Below are positions 11,222 to 21,546 of a stretch of DNA of 64,000 nucleotides, one piece after another (the stretch's first letter is position 1; the number at the start of each line of letters is the position of its first letter). The notes beneath the pieces were generated by a model. It saw only the letters and a program-made list of their open reading frames with translations. It had not been told where the DNA came from and did not search any database. The position numbers and the translations under genes are program-made. This DNA is from Apodospora peruviana. Taxonomy: Eukaryota; Ascomycota; Sordariomycetes; Sordariales; Lasiosphaeriaceae. The stretch spans positions 62,001 through 126,000 of the forward strand of contig JAUEDM010000004.1 of the NCBI GenBank assembly GCA_033439685.1, given 5' to 3'.

Positions 11222-12418
11222 CTTGGCTGCTCTGAAGTCTAGGTGATTTGGTTGATCGCTTGCTCTCCCAGCTTCCAGGTTTGACTTGGTGATAGTTTCG
11301 TGTTATTCGGTGGCCAGGTCAGGGGTTGGGTGTCGTTGTCGTGCAAACAAGGTTTGCCAAGAAATTCCCCCCCCTCCCTGGTTGGGAAGCTCGGAGTTGA
11401 CGAGAGCAGAAGGGGATGACGGGGTTGAAGAAGGGATTTGATGTTGGTGGTGTGCAAATGACGCAAGGATTAAAGACAAACGCCATCAGCGTCCAGGTCG
11501 CCGGAGAGTCCGTCCCCCGGGCCGTCATCAGGCCACCGGAAAATACCTTAGTGTTGCGGGCTACCTTGCCGCAGTTGGGCCGGTTTAATGTTTCCCGTTG
11601 CTTTGTCTGGAAATCCGCACAAAGACCAACGGCTTGCGGATCTGCCCTGGTGTTTTGACCCCTTTTAACCCACCATTGATGTTGATCAACTGGTGTGCAT
11701 TGTGTGGAAGAGTTGCACTGACTGGGTGTCCTTGGCTGTAGGTGCCACGTGGGTGCTTCTTGGAGAAATTGCATGTGCTCACGCGTTAGTATACGAGATC
11801 GGGGTGATAAGATTTGCGCTGGCGTTTTTGTCCAACGTCCGGGTTACCCCTTCTCGCACTATGACACACACTGGGCACGGAAGGACACCGGAAAGGGGTG
11901 GGTCACCAAGCACGAAGGGATAGAGTGCGTTTGGGGGCCTCCTGTCATTCTATTCACCCTTCTTTCACCGTTGACCATGCCTAACCGTCAAGATGAGACA
12001 TCGCGGCTTTTCCCCCCAGGGCTGGTTGAACATGAAGAGGTTGAAGAAAAATGGTTCTACGTCCAGCAACCCATTTCCGGCAACGTCACGGTAAAGTTTG
12101 GCCAGCCGTTGGTGATTAAACTCGTCGGGACCCTGCATCTCGGTGTCACAAGGTGCAGGGCGGTGGAACACGGGCTGATTTATCTCCAAGATATGTGCTA
12201 CCCACTATCGAATGAAGAGTTCTTCTTCAGCCCGGATGACGCTTCATTGAACTGACACAAGTAAGGAGCGACTGAAGTTTGATTCATGAGACAAAAGCCA
12301 AGCTGGCGAGACTGGCTATCTACAACTAGGAAGGAAGTGTTATGTTCAATAGAATGTCTGATCGGGACAAGGGTTCTAGACTTGTCTGGGACGCCCAATG
12401 ATGTTGCCCCTTCTCATT
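11222..12418. other. Intergenic region, about 1.2 kb
   Basis: Upstream of the GH76 gene and downstream of the 110-aa secreted protein. Open frames on both strands (for example 11749-12255 +) have no signal, motif or splice support. I see nothing convincing. Confidence 0.5.
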
Positions 12419-12870
12419 TTAAGGCCAAGGCAGCTCGTTGCCACTGCACGTATCCACGCCGTCTCCAGCTCCTCTGATGCATTGTCCAGCCTGGCAAGCC
12501 CGGGTAAACTCAAGGACTCGAGCCAGGGTGCAGGTGAAGACCATATTGCGGGCCTGATCTGCGGTGGGCTCCCTGCCTGTAGTCTCTCGGACGAGGTCCT
12601 GGAGCTGGCGGATATTGCTGGGAGCTGATGAGATTGGAGGTCTGTCAGCTTCAAGTATCTTAGGGTTCATCGAGTCTCCTCGCTTGCTTGAATTGTCCGT
12701 CGCTCGACAGGTCTCGGGCAGAGGAGAGGAAGAGATCGCTTACTTCCAAGACGAACCCACTCGCTGCCGCAACGAGAGGCAAAGGACGTGCTGCAGCTGA
12801 TTTGGAACTGCGCTGCGGTAAACGATGCGAGAGCCAATGCTGCAGCGCTGGGCATGGCAAAATTGACCAT
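12419..12870 (-). CDS. Small secreted protein with six cysteines (110 aa)
   Basis: Exon 1 is 12870-12744 and exon 2 is 12624-12419. The donor is GTAAGC and the acceptor CATCAG; the junction codon is split 1+2 and encodes Thr43. Exon 1 gives a signal peptide (MVNFAMPSAAALALASFTAA) then FQISC. Six Cys remain after cleavage, at 26, 34, 74, 86, 91 and 102, compatible with three disulfides. Exon 2 has a helical-looking segment (NIRQLQDLVRETTGREPTAD) and a compact Cys-rich end (RACQAGQC...DTC). A longer unspliced reading ending ERRTIQASEETR is open but runs into the intron. Size and Cys number are typical of fungal effectors or surface-active small secreted proteins; no family recognised. Confidence 0.68.
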
Positions 12871-14009
12871 TGTGGCGGTTGTTGGTGTTTTTGATGAGAG
12901 TGCGTCGAGTGAGTTGGGGTTGCTTTTGTGCGTGAGAGGAACGCTAATGAGAAAAGGAAGGACAGCCATGACAGTGAAGTCAAGATGTTCTTTATAAGTC
13001 TTCCACTGACCGGGAGCCCCGGGCTTCTTTGCGTCAATTTCTTCATGATTGTGATCCTGTAGCCTGATCACGGACACCAGACACTGATCGTTCGGTTCCC
13101 TATCCAGCATACGAAGCCATTCCATACGAGAAAAATTGAGAATGATCCTGGCAGTAATTGCTCTTGGCGTTTCGAGTTCTATTTCTGGTAAGAATAACTC
13201 TTTCGTAAACTGGTTGTGTGCAAAATTTTGCTCCCTATTGTCCATGTCGAGACATTCTCCACAGCAGTTGCCGCTCTAAGCCAGATACCCCTTTTCGGGA
13301 TTCTGTCTCCGTGGTACTTGTCAGCCTTCGCCTCGCCCTTGATGACGGTTATTAAGCATCGCGGCGTTCAAGCGGAGCTTCTCCTTGAACAATGCGGAGT
13401 TCCATCCTCAAAATGGAAATTGGACAGATCTCTATGTGATGCATTAACCAGGGGGCCTACCTGGAATATCATCAGCTTACCAGGCTATCTCGCAATCAAC
13501 CGGATAGATCGACTGCGGGCGATGCACTACTGCAATGCCCACTCCAATGAGGATGTGGCATGCTTGGCGTTTCTTACTACCTGGTCTGTCAGATTAAAAT
13601 TTCTGGGGTTGGTTTTACCATGTTCTATTGCTGTATTCCTTGCCTGTGATGACTGACTACCTGGTATCAATGGTTGCATGATCTTTCCTCCACGCCGCCC
13701 TCGATAACTTTCCTGACATCTTTAGTATAGACAGACAGCTAAATACGTGTTATACGACAATAATTCTCACCAAGATCTGAAGAAAGATCACACTGATAAC
13801 GGGAATAGAGCTGAGTTACATACCCGATGACCCCCACGCTGCAGGTCATCGAGACTATTGATTTTCGCTTTGGCGCCACGATTGCGGAGAGGCAGGTTAT
13901 TTATCACATCGTTATCCGGGTCCTCAGAGACTCGTTGAGTTGCTTCAAACTCTTCCACGCGCTTTCAGTGACTCAAGGCTTTTCTCTGGTCTCGCTCGTC
14001 ACTGACAAT
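12871..14009. other. Intergenic between divergent genes
   Basis: Promoter region for the 110-aa secreted protein (-) and the methyltransferase (+). The open frame 13216-13656 (+) has no start context, family motif or coding-like composition and is probably chance. Confidence 0.5.
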
Positions 14010-15652
14010 ATGGCTTCCAAGTACCCCCCTACGCCTACGGCTACACCATCTGTAGATTTGACGTCTATCCCAGGGTGGGAAAATCCCAATTTCTCCAACC
14101 TCGAGGTGAGTCGCTTTTGATCAGTACCATATCTGACAGCAACGACTAACCACGAAGAAGGTCGACCCTGACAGTGGCCGCGGTCCATTGGAGCGACCGG
14201 ATTACGGGTATGTTGTGCCTCCACTGCCCTGACATCTCGAGCTGATTATTTGACGGGCATGTTACTTTCATTCAGACGGCCGAGTGAGAAATCCACCGCA
14301 TCGGCCGTTTCTGACACAGTACAGAAATATGGGCGGACGTTTCATGGTTATAAAGAGGGGAGTTAGTGCACAGTTGAATGACATCGAACCCCAATTCTGA
14401 GCCGCTCGTTAACAATCTCCAGAGTACATCCTTCCTAATGACGAGGTGATTGCTTACCTGTCCTATCCATCGTATCGATTTCGCCGAGACAGTCCAGGTA
14501 GTTGACCGAAGTTCTGTTTGCCCTTTGCCAGAAAGAGAGGAAGAGGCTAGGTTAGTTCAAAGATCCTCGACGCTCATCGTGATGGATCACTTGCCTCACA
14601 TATTAACACCATCTCCCAGATCTCCAGCACGAACTTGCACGCCGTATGCTAAACGGGAAGCTCCACCTCGCGCCGGTGTCCAATCCTGGCAGGGTCCTTG
14701 ACTTTGGAGCAGGGACCGGAATATGGACCGTTGAGTTTGGTAAATAAACCTCTGAATTATCCTTTTTCTCTCTCAATCGTACCTACCTCGTTGACTTTGG
14801 ACTGACCAAGATTGAACTATGTCTTTTTAACAGCCACGGAGAACCCCAAGTCCGACATACTCGGCATCGACCTAAGCGCAGTTCAGCGTGACGACACTCC
14901 GCCAAACTGCCGTTTCGAGCTCGGCGACGTCGAAGACGAGTGGCACTATCCACACAAGTTCAACTTTATTCACGGCCGATACATCCTCCTATACATAACG
15001 GATATTCCCAAACTCATGCGCTCCATCTACGACAATCTGGCTCCAGGTGGCTACGTGGAGATCGTGGAGCTGCTATTAGGGATGCAGCCGCTCGATCCGT
15101 CCACGGACAGACGCCACCCAATCTTGGCTTGGAACGACATGATGGTTGCAGGTCGGTGATCTTGGTACCCATCCATCCTGGATCTATCAATAGGCTGATA
15201 TTGATGCTTCTTCTGGAAACAGGGATGGAAAAGATAGGCAAAGACCCCTGCGCGGGAGCAAGCGTCAAGAAATGGATGAGAGAAGCGGGCTTCGTCAACG
15301 TGACCGAGACCAAGTATTCCGTCGCCTCGACACCTTGGTGGCCAAAGGGCGAGGAAGCGAAAATTAGGGGCGCCATGATGATGGACAACATCCTCAATGT
15401 CGCCGAGGGGATGACCACCAGGATGTTCGTTGAGGTGTACGGCTGGTCGCGAGAACAGGTCGATGCCTACCTCGTGGATACCACCAAGGCCTTTCAGGAC
15501 CCGAGCTTCCACGCTTTTACCAACGGGTGAGTGGGCTTGTGATTATACCGACAGGCGGTCTCGTTCCTTTTGTCACTACTTGGTTCGTGTGCTAATTCAC
15601 GTTTTGCAAACCGTCTAGGGTCTGTGTTTGGGGACAGAAGCCTCCTGCCTAG
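14010..15652 (+). CDS. LaeA-like SAM-dependent methyltransferase (348 aa)
   Basis: Nine exons: 14010-14105, 14161-14207, 14276-14361, 14423-14445, 14532-14550, 14620-14739, 14834-15151, 15223-15526 and 15619-15652. All phases agree. Family landmarks read straight through the junctions: a YILPNDE block followed by RLDLQHEL, motif I VLDFGAGTGIWTVEF (SAM binding), the acidic GIDLSAVQ strand end, GGYVEIVE, and a C-terminal half with WGQKPPA. This is the LaeA/UMTA methyltransferase family, whose best-known member controls secondary metabolism and development. Most paralogues have no assigned substrate. Exons 4 and 5 are only 23 and 19 nt. Exon 2 could begin at 14158 instead (one extra Lys). No cluster backbone enzyme is adjacent, so a regulatory or biosynthetic role is open. 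Confidence 0.88.
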
Positions 15653-16536
15653 AGGTTGAGAGACACAAAACGTCAAGATTTGCCAGGTTTAAAGGACGAT
15701 AGGAAGGACAAATGCCCAAGGGAAAGTCACGAAGAGCACATATGGAGCACATATGGACTTGCAATGCTAGACAGAGATAGAATCGGCGGTCCATAGAGTA
15801 CACGGCTGCGTGCTGAGCAAGGTAATTTACAGTCTTCCGGGCAAAGGTGTACGACAGCGTCGCTTCCAAGACCTGCTTGATGTCTCGATGATGACAGGTA
15901 CCTAGTGACAAATATGACTGCAGCAAGCAATCCGTGAAGAATGTGTAAGGTCTTTATCACTCGCCCAACGGCCATATGGGTTTGCTTCATATACCTCACG
16001 TAACGAGTCAGGGTTGATTGCCTCCGGAATGGTCCGAACCAACGCCTGTTTCTTGAAACACGGAGAATAAAGAAGTAGTGTTTCTACTTCGAATCCGGTG
16101 GAGTGGATCAGCCCCCCTTTTGGGATTGATAACTGAGTCATCGAGAACTTTGTTGACAGTCCGTGCAATCAAGTGAACCATCACCAGTACTTCTTGAAAT
16201 TAATTATAACGGGATGGCCCAGGGATGCTTAGGACCTGGTACGGTGAAACCCTCTCATTCTAGTCAAAGGACAAAGGGGGAATGAGGTGACTCGGGTAGA
16301 CTTTGCGCATAAATGGTGTGGGATAGACATGAATTATTTGAGTATAAAAAGATGTCTTCCGTTTTGTTTTCTCCCTCGATGACTTTCTTTTCTTTTCACC
16401 GCAATATACTCTTGAATAATCGCCACCTCTGCTCCCGCACACACGCCGAACACCAAAACAGATACTACAACATACCCAGATCCAAAGTCATTGTTGAACC
16501 AGGCAACTAGTGGCATCGAACACACTCGCAACGAAT
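15653..16536. other. Intergenic, about 0.9 kb
   Basis: No supported gene. A tandem 11-base duplication (AGCACATATGG) occurs at about 15734-15755. Open frames on the minus strand lack any signal or motif. Confidence 0.5.
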
Positions 16537-16891
16537 ATGACTGTTATCGAAACTCCCGGAGAGGATCCGGAAGATTGTCGAGGAAGTCGGTGGCACAGTG
16601 GAGAAAATTCCTGAAAGTAAAGGTGGTGGTATTGGGCTGAACCTGAGTGATTACCACAAGAAGGGAGACTGGACCACCAACAAAATCAACTTGGAAAGTG
16701 CGCTGAGTCACAAGTACGGCTACGGCTTTCAGCTCTATGGATCCAAGGTAAGTAAAAGAAATGACCACCGGCACTGTCAAGGAAGTATTATTGTGACTGT
16801 CTGTCGTTGTTGGCTATGTTCTAATTGGAATCTTTTTTTAACGATATAGACGGACACTGAGCTGAGAGTTGAGATTGGGAGGCGTCAGTAG
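16537..16891 (+). pseudogene. Small gene with apparent one-base frameshift (about 83 aa)
   Basis: ATG at 16537 reads MTVIETP. One base too many in the CCC at 16555-16557 then throws the frame to a stop. The next frame continues ERIRKIVEEVGGTVEKIPES... to a good intron (GTAAGT at 16748, ATATAG ending 16849). Exon 2 is a short in-phase one (TDTELRVEIGRRQ, stop 16889-16891). The continuity of a charged, coding-like sequence across a canonical intron argues that this was or is a real small gene, broken once near its start. It may instead be a base-calling error in a C run. No family known. Confidence 0.45.
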
Positions 16892-17443
16892 GCGCGCCAC
16901 TGGTCATGATGCGGAAGCGCTATTGATGGAGGAAATAAGTCTTGTATTCGCCATTGCCTGTCCTTTTCCTTTTTTTCTCCTTCTGTCTTCTTTCCTCTTG
17001 TACTCGCCCCCTTTTTTCCTTCCTTTCTTTTGTCCTCCCTCGGCTTCTTTCTCTTTTTTTTTTTGCTTCGTTTTCCTTTCCTTTTCTATTAGCTTGCCCT
17101 AACCAGCAGAAGAAGTTGAGGTAGACCTTACTGGCGCGGGTCCCTGAATGCCTCTTCATTCTTCCTTGAATCGATTCATTACCCGGGTGTAGAGGCGTTC
17201 GTAATTGTGAAACTTATGTCTTCCTGGCAATGACGTGGCTGGTGACATGATCGTGTAAGCAAGAATCATGATATAGGTCTGCCTACCGAGTAGTTTGCCC
17301 TGGCCTGATCTGCGATAGCACTGATGTTGAAGTACGTCCACTTGCCAAGAAAACTAGGAAGTGCCAAAGTATTAATGCTAATATTTCTCTTTGCTTTTCC
17401 TAGGTATTCCTGTCTAGCACTACCATCCCTACCGATTCTCCCT
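16892..17443. other. Intergenic with long pyrimidine tract
   Basis: A strongly CT-rich stretch at about 16960-17095 (plus strand) with long T runs produces open frames that are not coding-like. No gene seen. Confidence 0.6.
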
Positions 17444-19354
17444 TCAAGAAAGCACAGCCAAGAAATCATGAAAGTCATTCACCGTCCCGAGTCCCGTAAC
17501 GCAATCATACCCCTTCACAGCCGGCCACCCAGCCGAATGCGTCCCGTCAGGGAAATTACACCCCTGGCTCGCGCCCGTCACGACGTCCCTCAGCACAGCC
17601 CGAACCTCGGCCGAGTAGAGCAACGGATTCAACCAACCGAGGCTGCTCTTGCCCGCGCGCATCCGCTTGTCGTTGACCAGCGCGACCATGGCCGCCACGA
17701 CGGGCGTGCTGGCGCTCGTCCCGAGGACCTCGATCATGGTCCCGCCGAACTGGATCTGGAACCCCGATCCGATGGCACTGATATCCGGCATCGCGCGGCC
17801 GGAATGGTTAAACAGCCCCAACCTCTCAGCATCCTGCGTCCCGGCCAAATTCGCCAGGAAAGGCGACACGACCTCGTCCTGCCACGCCGGGCGTGGGAAA
17901 TAGTTGCTGAATCCGCCCGACGAGAAATCTGCCGCGGTTAAAGGCGGGCCGACGTTTTCGGTCGCGCCGACGGTGGTCACGTACGGACAGCTGGCCGGAA
18001 ATGTCGGAACAAGGGCCTTGCGGTTGGTCCCGTCGTTGGTGATACACTGGGTCTGTCCCGTGCCGGCGGCGCCGCCGTCGCCCGTCGCCGCGAGGACCGA
18101 CACGCCCCGCGCGGTCAGCGCGGCTATCATATCGCAAACGCGCTTCGCGTAGGGCAACGGCACGCCGTTTTCGTCATCGGCGTAGCTTATGCTCAGCACG
18201 TGCGGCAGCTCGTTATCAGGCTTGTCCAGCAGGTCCTGGAAAAATTCGAGGTACGGCTCGTTGTCGCTGTCGGCCTCGGGCAGGGCGGTGCCGTTTCTGT
18301 CCAGCTTCGTGCCGCGGCCGCCGGTCAGGTAGTAGGTCACGTTGGTCGGGTGACCCAGCGCCATGGCATACTCGACGTCCAGCGAAGCCTCGATTCCGGC
18401 GTACGAGATGTCGTCCTGCGGGTTCGTGGCGCCCCGGAGGAGCTCGACGGTGAAGTCATATGACGACTCGGCGATCTCGGGGCTGTATGAGGCGAGAAAG
18501 TTGTCGACGTCCTCGTACATGATCCACTGCTCGAGGAAGCCGCCTATTCCGAAACGGACGGGCGATGGCGTGGAGGACGCTGGGGTGTAAGTTAGGTTGT
18601 AGAGCTTGCGGATGCACTCCGGGAACGTGCCTGTCAGGCAGGGCATGTCGATCTCGCGGACTTCTTCCTCGTCCGCCTTGTCAGGGGGCGTCGATAGATC
18701 CTGTTGGGCGTGGTTTGGTTTGACGCGTTTTCGCCTAAGCATATCGTTCTTGCGGCGCTTGTTGTCGCGCGGAGGCATAAAGTTCGTGAGCGGGTGGACA
18801 AAATCAATGTCGTGGCGTAGCCAGGTTGGGACTCTATACGAGAGCGCGCGTAGGACCGGTTTTGCGTCCTCACCCGCCACGCCAATATAAGAGTAATATG
18901 CCAGGCTTTCGGCCTGGAAAAGGGATTTGGCCGCCCGCACGGAGACGTCGAAGGTAATCCAACTACCCGAGATCCTGGGGTTGCGGATGCCGTTGGACTT
19001 GAGCCAACCCGCCACAGCATTGGTGACTGCACGTTGGGGCTGGCGGAACTGGTTGACTTGCGCGCGGCTCAGGTTGGGCTCAAAGTCTGCCACGCTGCGT
19101 GGGGCGTGGTTGGGATGGGCGTGCCATCGCCAGGCGAGCTTGTCTTTGAGCTCGACCATCTTCGATTCCCGGATCGCGATAGACAAGGTCATCCGGTCAG
19201 ACGCGCTGGCGTTGCTGTGGAAGCGCCATCCTGTGGGTGGGCGGTGGCCATTCGTCTGTTCTAGAATGACGGTCGGGGCTGCCGAGGCGAGAAGGGATAG
19301 GCCTAAGAGGAGCCACAGTAGGGACGCTGCTACTGGGTTTAAAGGAATTCCCAT
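17444..19354 (-). CDS. Sedolisin-family serine carboxyl protease (tripeptidyl-peptidase-like, S53)
   Basis: Single exon, 636 aa, ATG at 19354. A signal peptide (MGIPLNPVAASLLWLLLGLSLLASA) is followed by a pro-activation domain up to about residue 215, ending in a basic Lys/Arg-rich stretch suited to processing. Catalytic residues of S53 are all visible: Glu322 and Asp326 in GIEASLDVEYA, Asp426 in ATGDGG (oxyanion), and Ser547 in GTSAST. Calcium-site acids at the C terminus are Asp590 and Asp617 (YDCVTGLG). Sedolisins cut tripeptides or internal bonds at acidic pH outside the cell. Length and order match fungal secreted tripeptidyl-peptidases. Residue 544 before the GTS motif is Leu. Confidence 0.95.
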   Translation of the reverse strand: MGIPLNPVAASLLWLLLGLSLLASAAPTVILEQTNGHRPPTGWRFHSNASASDRMTLSIAIRESKMVELKDKLAWRWHAHPNHAPRSVADFEPNLSRAQVNQFRQPQRAVTNAVAGWLKSNGIRNPRISGSWITFDVSVRAAKSLFQAESLAYYSYIGVAGEDAKPVLRALSYRVPTWLRHDIDFVHPLTNFMPPRDNKRRKNDMLRRKRVKPNHAQQDLSTPPDKADEEEVREIDMPCLTGTFPECIRKLYNLTYTPASSTPSPVRFGIGGFLEQWIMYEDVDNFLASYSPEIAESSYDFTVELLRGATNPQDDISYAGIEASLDVEYAMALGHPTNVTYYLTGGRGTKLDRNGTALPEADSDNEPYLEFFQDLLDKPDNELPHVLSISYADDENGVPLPYAKRVCDMIAALTARGVSVLAATGDGGAAGTGQTQCITNDGTNRKALVPTFPASCPYVTTVGATENVGPPLTAADFSSGGFSNYFPRPAWQDEVVSPFLANLAGTQDAERLGLFNHSGRAMPDISAIGSGFQIQFGGTMIEVLGTSASTPVVAAMVALVNDKRMRAGKSSLGWLNPLLYSAEVRAVLRDVVTGASQGCNFPDGTHSAGWPAVKGYDCVTGLGTVNDFHDFLAVLS

Positions 19355-20306
19355 TGTTACTGGCTTGAGCAGATAATGGAGCCAACTAAGAGGGCATAAA
19401 AAGAAAGGAAATAAGAATGGAGAAAGTGAATTGGTACGTAACGACGACTGCCAGTCACATCGCTCGGAAAGGGATTTTCAATGATGACGTCCAACCGCAC
19501 CAACGAACCGGAATGTAATAGGTGAATGGGAAATATTGGAAGGAGGAAGGAATAAGTTAAAATAAGAAAGAACTATCTACTACTAGTGGTACTGAATAGC
19601 AAGCAGTAAGGTAACATTCCCTGCCAGGCACGGAACGTCGCTCGATCTTGCCAAGGTTGCCAATGCATGCACTATACAGTGCTTCTGGTACAAGCCGGAA
19701 GGACGACCGAACTCGGAATTGATGTCGCATGTGGCCGGCTGCCAACTTGTCTTGTTGCCGTGGCTAGGATAGCTGCTACTCTGCACTGTAGTCTGGTAGC
19801 TAAGGTTACCGACCCAAATGTAATTATCATCTTCGCACTAGCTAATCATGTTTTGCCGAGGTTCACTCCATCCAGTACCGACAACTTCCCGCTCAATGTT
19901 CCACAGGGTCAGTTTTCGCAGAATCCTGTTCTTTGGGGAGAAAGAAAAAGGAAATCACGGCAGATCCAAAAAGAGGTAAGAGGGGGTAATTAATATCCTC
20001 CCTTCTCTGCCCAGGCTGAGCGTCGGGAACCATCTCCCCGCATTATCTCCATTTAAAAAAAAAAACTCGGAATGGGGAGAAGGAGAAAGGCCAGATGACA
20101 TGTACGGATTTGCCCTTTTCAGCCGCGAAACGTTATATATGCCAGCCCTGGTATACGACAGGACCAATATAGCCTGGGCATTGGACCCGCTCGGCGCTAA
20201 GAATCATCCATGACTCGAAGTTTGAAGTAAAACGAGTAAAGTGACACCGCGATTCTCCACAATAAAGCCCACAGGGATGGAGTTATTTAAAAAACACAAA
20301 AACAAA
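19355..20306. other. Intergenic, no gene seen
   Basis: Upstream flank of the sedolisin gene (-) and 5' flank of the tRNA-Thr gene (+). Moderately AT-rich, with an A run near 20055-20065. No supported feature. Confidence 0.6.
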
Positions 20307-20424
20307 GCCCGCATGGCTCAGTGGTAGAGCGCATCACTAGTAAGTATTCATGTTGTATTACATCTACAAAGATGTAAACATTTGTACAATGATGAGGTCG
20401 TCAGTTCGATTCTGGCTGTGGGCA
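20307..20424 (+). tRNA. tRNA-Thr (anticodon AGT), intron-containing
   Basis: The acceptor stem GCCCGCA pairs with TGTGGGC, with discriminator A at 20424. The D-arm is GCTCAGTGGTAGAGC. The anticodon stem is CATCA/TGATG with loop CTAGTAA, anticodon AGT at 20339-20341. The T-arm is GTCAG-TTCGATT-CTGGC. A 46-nt intron (20343-20388) sits in the standard place, one base 3' of the anticodon. It is long for a tRNA intron and contains self-complementary ACATC/GATGT segments. Confidence 0.93.
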
Positions 20425-20752
20425 TCTAGTATTTATTCATTTCTTTTGTCTCTGGTGTCTTGCAAGTCTGGATGCCGTTTCTTCTTCTTTTCTTTCCTGG
20501 CTGGCTGTTTTTTATATCAGACGCAATTAGTTCGCTCAAAACTACGGTCAAGTTACTTACCTATGCATAGTTTGCATTCTGTTGACGAACAGCTCATCAA
20601 GCTCACGCAACTTCTATCAGCTCTTCTTGCCTTTCCTTGCGACAACAGACTGCCTTCTCTTCTAACCCTCTTTCCCAATCAACAACCACTTTACTCTTTA
20701 CTTGCAACAAGCCTCTTTTACTCAATACTATTTACTCAATACTACAATCAAA

Positions 20753-21076
20753 ATGGCGGGTGCCCGAAAGACAGCTCACCACCGCCCAAAGGCAAGCAAG
20801 GGCGACTCAGGACGGCAACGGGCAGTCTCACGCATGGAAACCAGGTTGATCTATCTAGTCATCAACCAAAAGACAGTAAAAGCTTTGAGTCATTTGATCT
20901 ACGCCAAGGTAGACTCCGATGCCACGAATGAAAAGAATGCATTTCATTGACCCAGCCAGGTCTTCCGAACCTACCTCAATCAAGTAAATGCACCTGGCGC
21001 CGCAAAGCAACCAGACGCGAAGTCAGAAACCAAAAAAAAAAAAAAAAAAAAACCCAAAGAGCATCTCTCTCCCTGA
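20753..21076 (+). CDS. Small very basic protein (about 90 aa) with a poly-lysine run
   Basis: ATG at 20753 sits in good context (TCAAAATGG) after a CT-rich leader. Exon 1 is 20753-20908 and exon 2 is 20960-21076. The 51-nt intron is GTAGAC..GCCAG, phase 0, with a TTGAC branch-like site. Exon 1 is rich in Lys/Arg (MAGARKTAHHRPKASKG). Exon 2 reads VFRTYLNQVNAPGAAKQPD, then a Lys run encoded by the 21-base A tract, ending KEHLSP. The high charge suggests nucleic-acid or ribosome association, but this is inference only. The stop is five bases from the stop of the convergent gene on the other strand. Without transcript data the model is moderate. Confidence 0.45.
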
Positions 21077-21081
21077 CTCCC

Positions 21082-21519
21082 TCAAGGCCGATAGTCAATG
21101 ACCACTTTCACATACTGATTGTGCTGGCCGCCCTGCACAAGTGCAAACAGCTTGATTAGCACAGATTCCGCAACAACAGACAACATCCTCATCAAGAGTA
21201 TCGTTATTGGTGGGATACCTACGTGCTGGCTCATGGCCCACTTGTCGTGGTACTTTTCTCGCAGGACCGCCATCAGGCCGTCCATGTCGACGTGGCGCCA
21301 GGGCAGCCGCAGCACGATGCCGGCGGCGGCGGTGACCCGCTTGGTGCCGCCGCACGCGCGGACGATCTCGTCGAGCGCTCCGGGAAGTTCGCAGCGCATT
21401 TCTGTTGTGCTTGGGTTCTTTTTGCCGCCATCACTTGGTTGAGCACTCGAGTCTTTGCGGTGTGAGGGGATGCACGCAAAGGGGGGCATGCTTACGGTCA
21501 TTGCACTGATATGTGACAT
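21082..21519 (-). CDS. Hypothetical protein, about 115 aa
   Basis: Exon 1 is 21519-21223 and exon 2 is 21132-21082, with donor GTAGGT and acceptor GTGCAG. A branch-like GCTAAT lies 24 bases before this acceptor, favouring it over the nearer CAAG acceptor at 21151, which would add six residues and is also in phase. The protein starts MSHISAMTVSMPPF. It has a central domain (LPGALDEIVRACGGTKRV, LRLPWRHVDMDGLMAVL) with no recognised family and ends VKVVIDYRP. The 5' leader contains a CA/GT microsatellite. No signal peptide. Confidence 0.55.
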   Translation of the reverse strand: MSHISAMTVSMPPFACIPSHRKDSSAQPSDGGKKNPSTTEMRCELPGALDEIVRACGGTKRVTAAAGIVLRLPWRHVDMDGLMAVLREKYHDKWAMSQHVGIPPITILLMRMLSVVAESVLIKLFALVQGGQHNQYVKVVIDYRP

Positions 21520-21520
21520 T

Positions 21521-21546
21521 GTGTGTGTGCGTATGTGTTTGTGTGT
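21521..21546. repeat. GT-rich microsatellite
   Basis: Imperfect GT/TG dinucleotide repeat directly upstream of the ATG of the 115-aa minus-strand gene, so probably in its leader. Confidence 0.8.

Noticed and set aside
11749..12255. 168-codon plus-strand open frame as a gene
   Set aside because: No signal, domain or splice continuation; opposite-strand frames are equally open.
13216..13656. 146-codon plus-strand open frame as a gene
   Set aside because: Begins in the promoter of the secreted protein gene, poor start context, not coding-like.
17324..17941. 205-codon plus-strand open frame
   Set aside because: Mostly antisense to the sedolisin gene; no independent support.
21151..21222. Alternative nearer acceptor in the 115-aa gene
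   Set aside because: In phase, but the branch-like CTAAT would sit only a few bases before it; the acceptor at 21133 has normal spacing.
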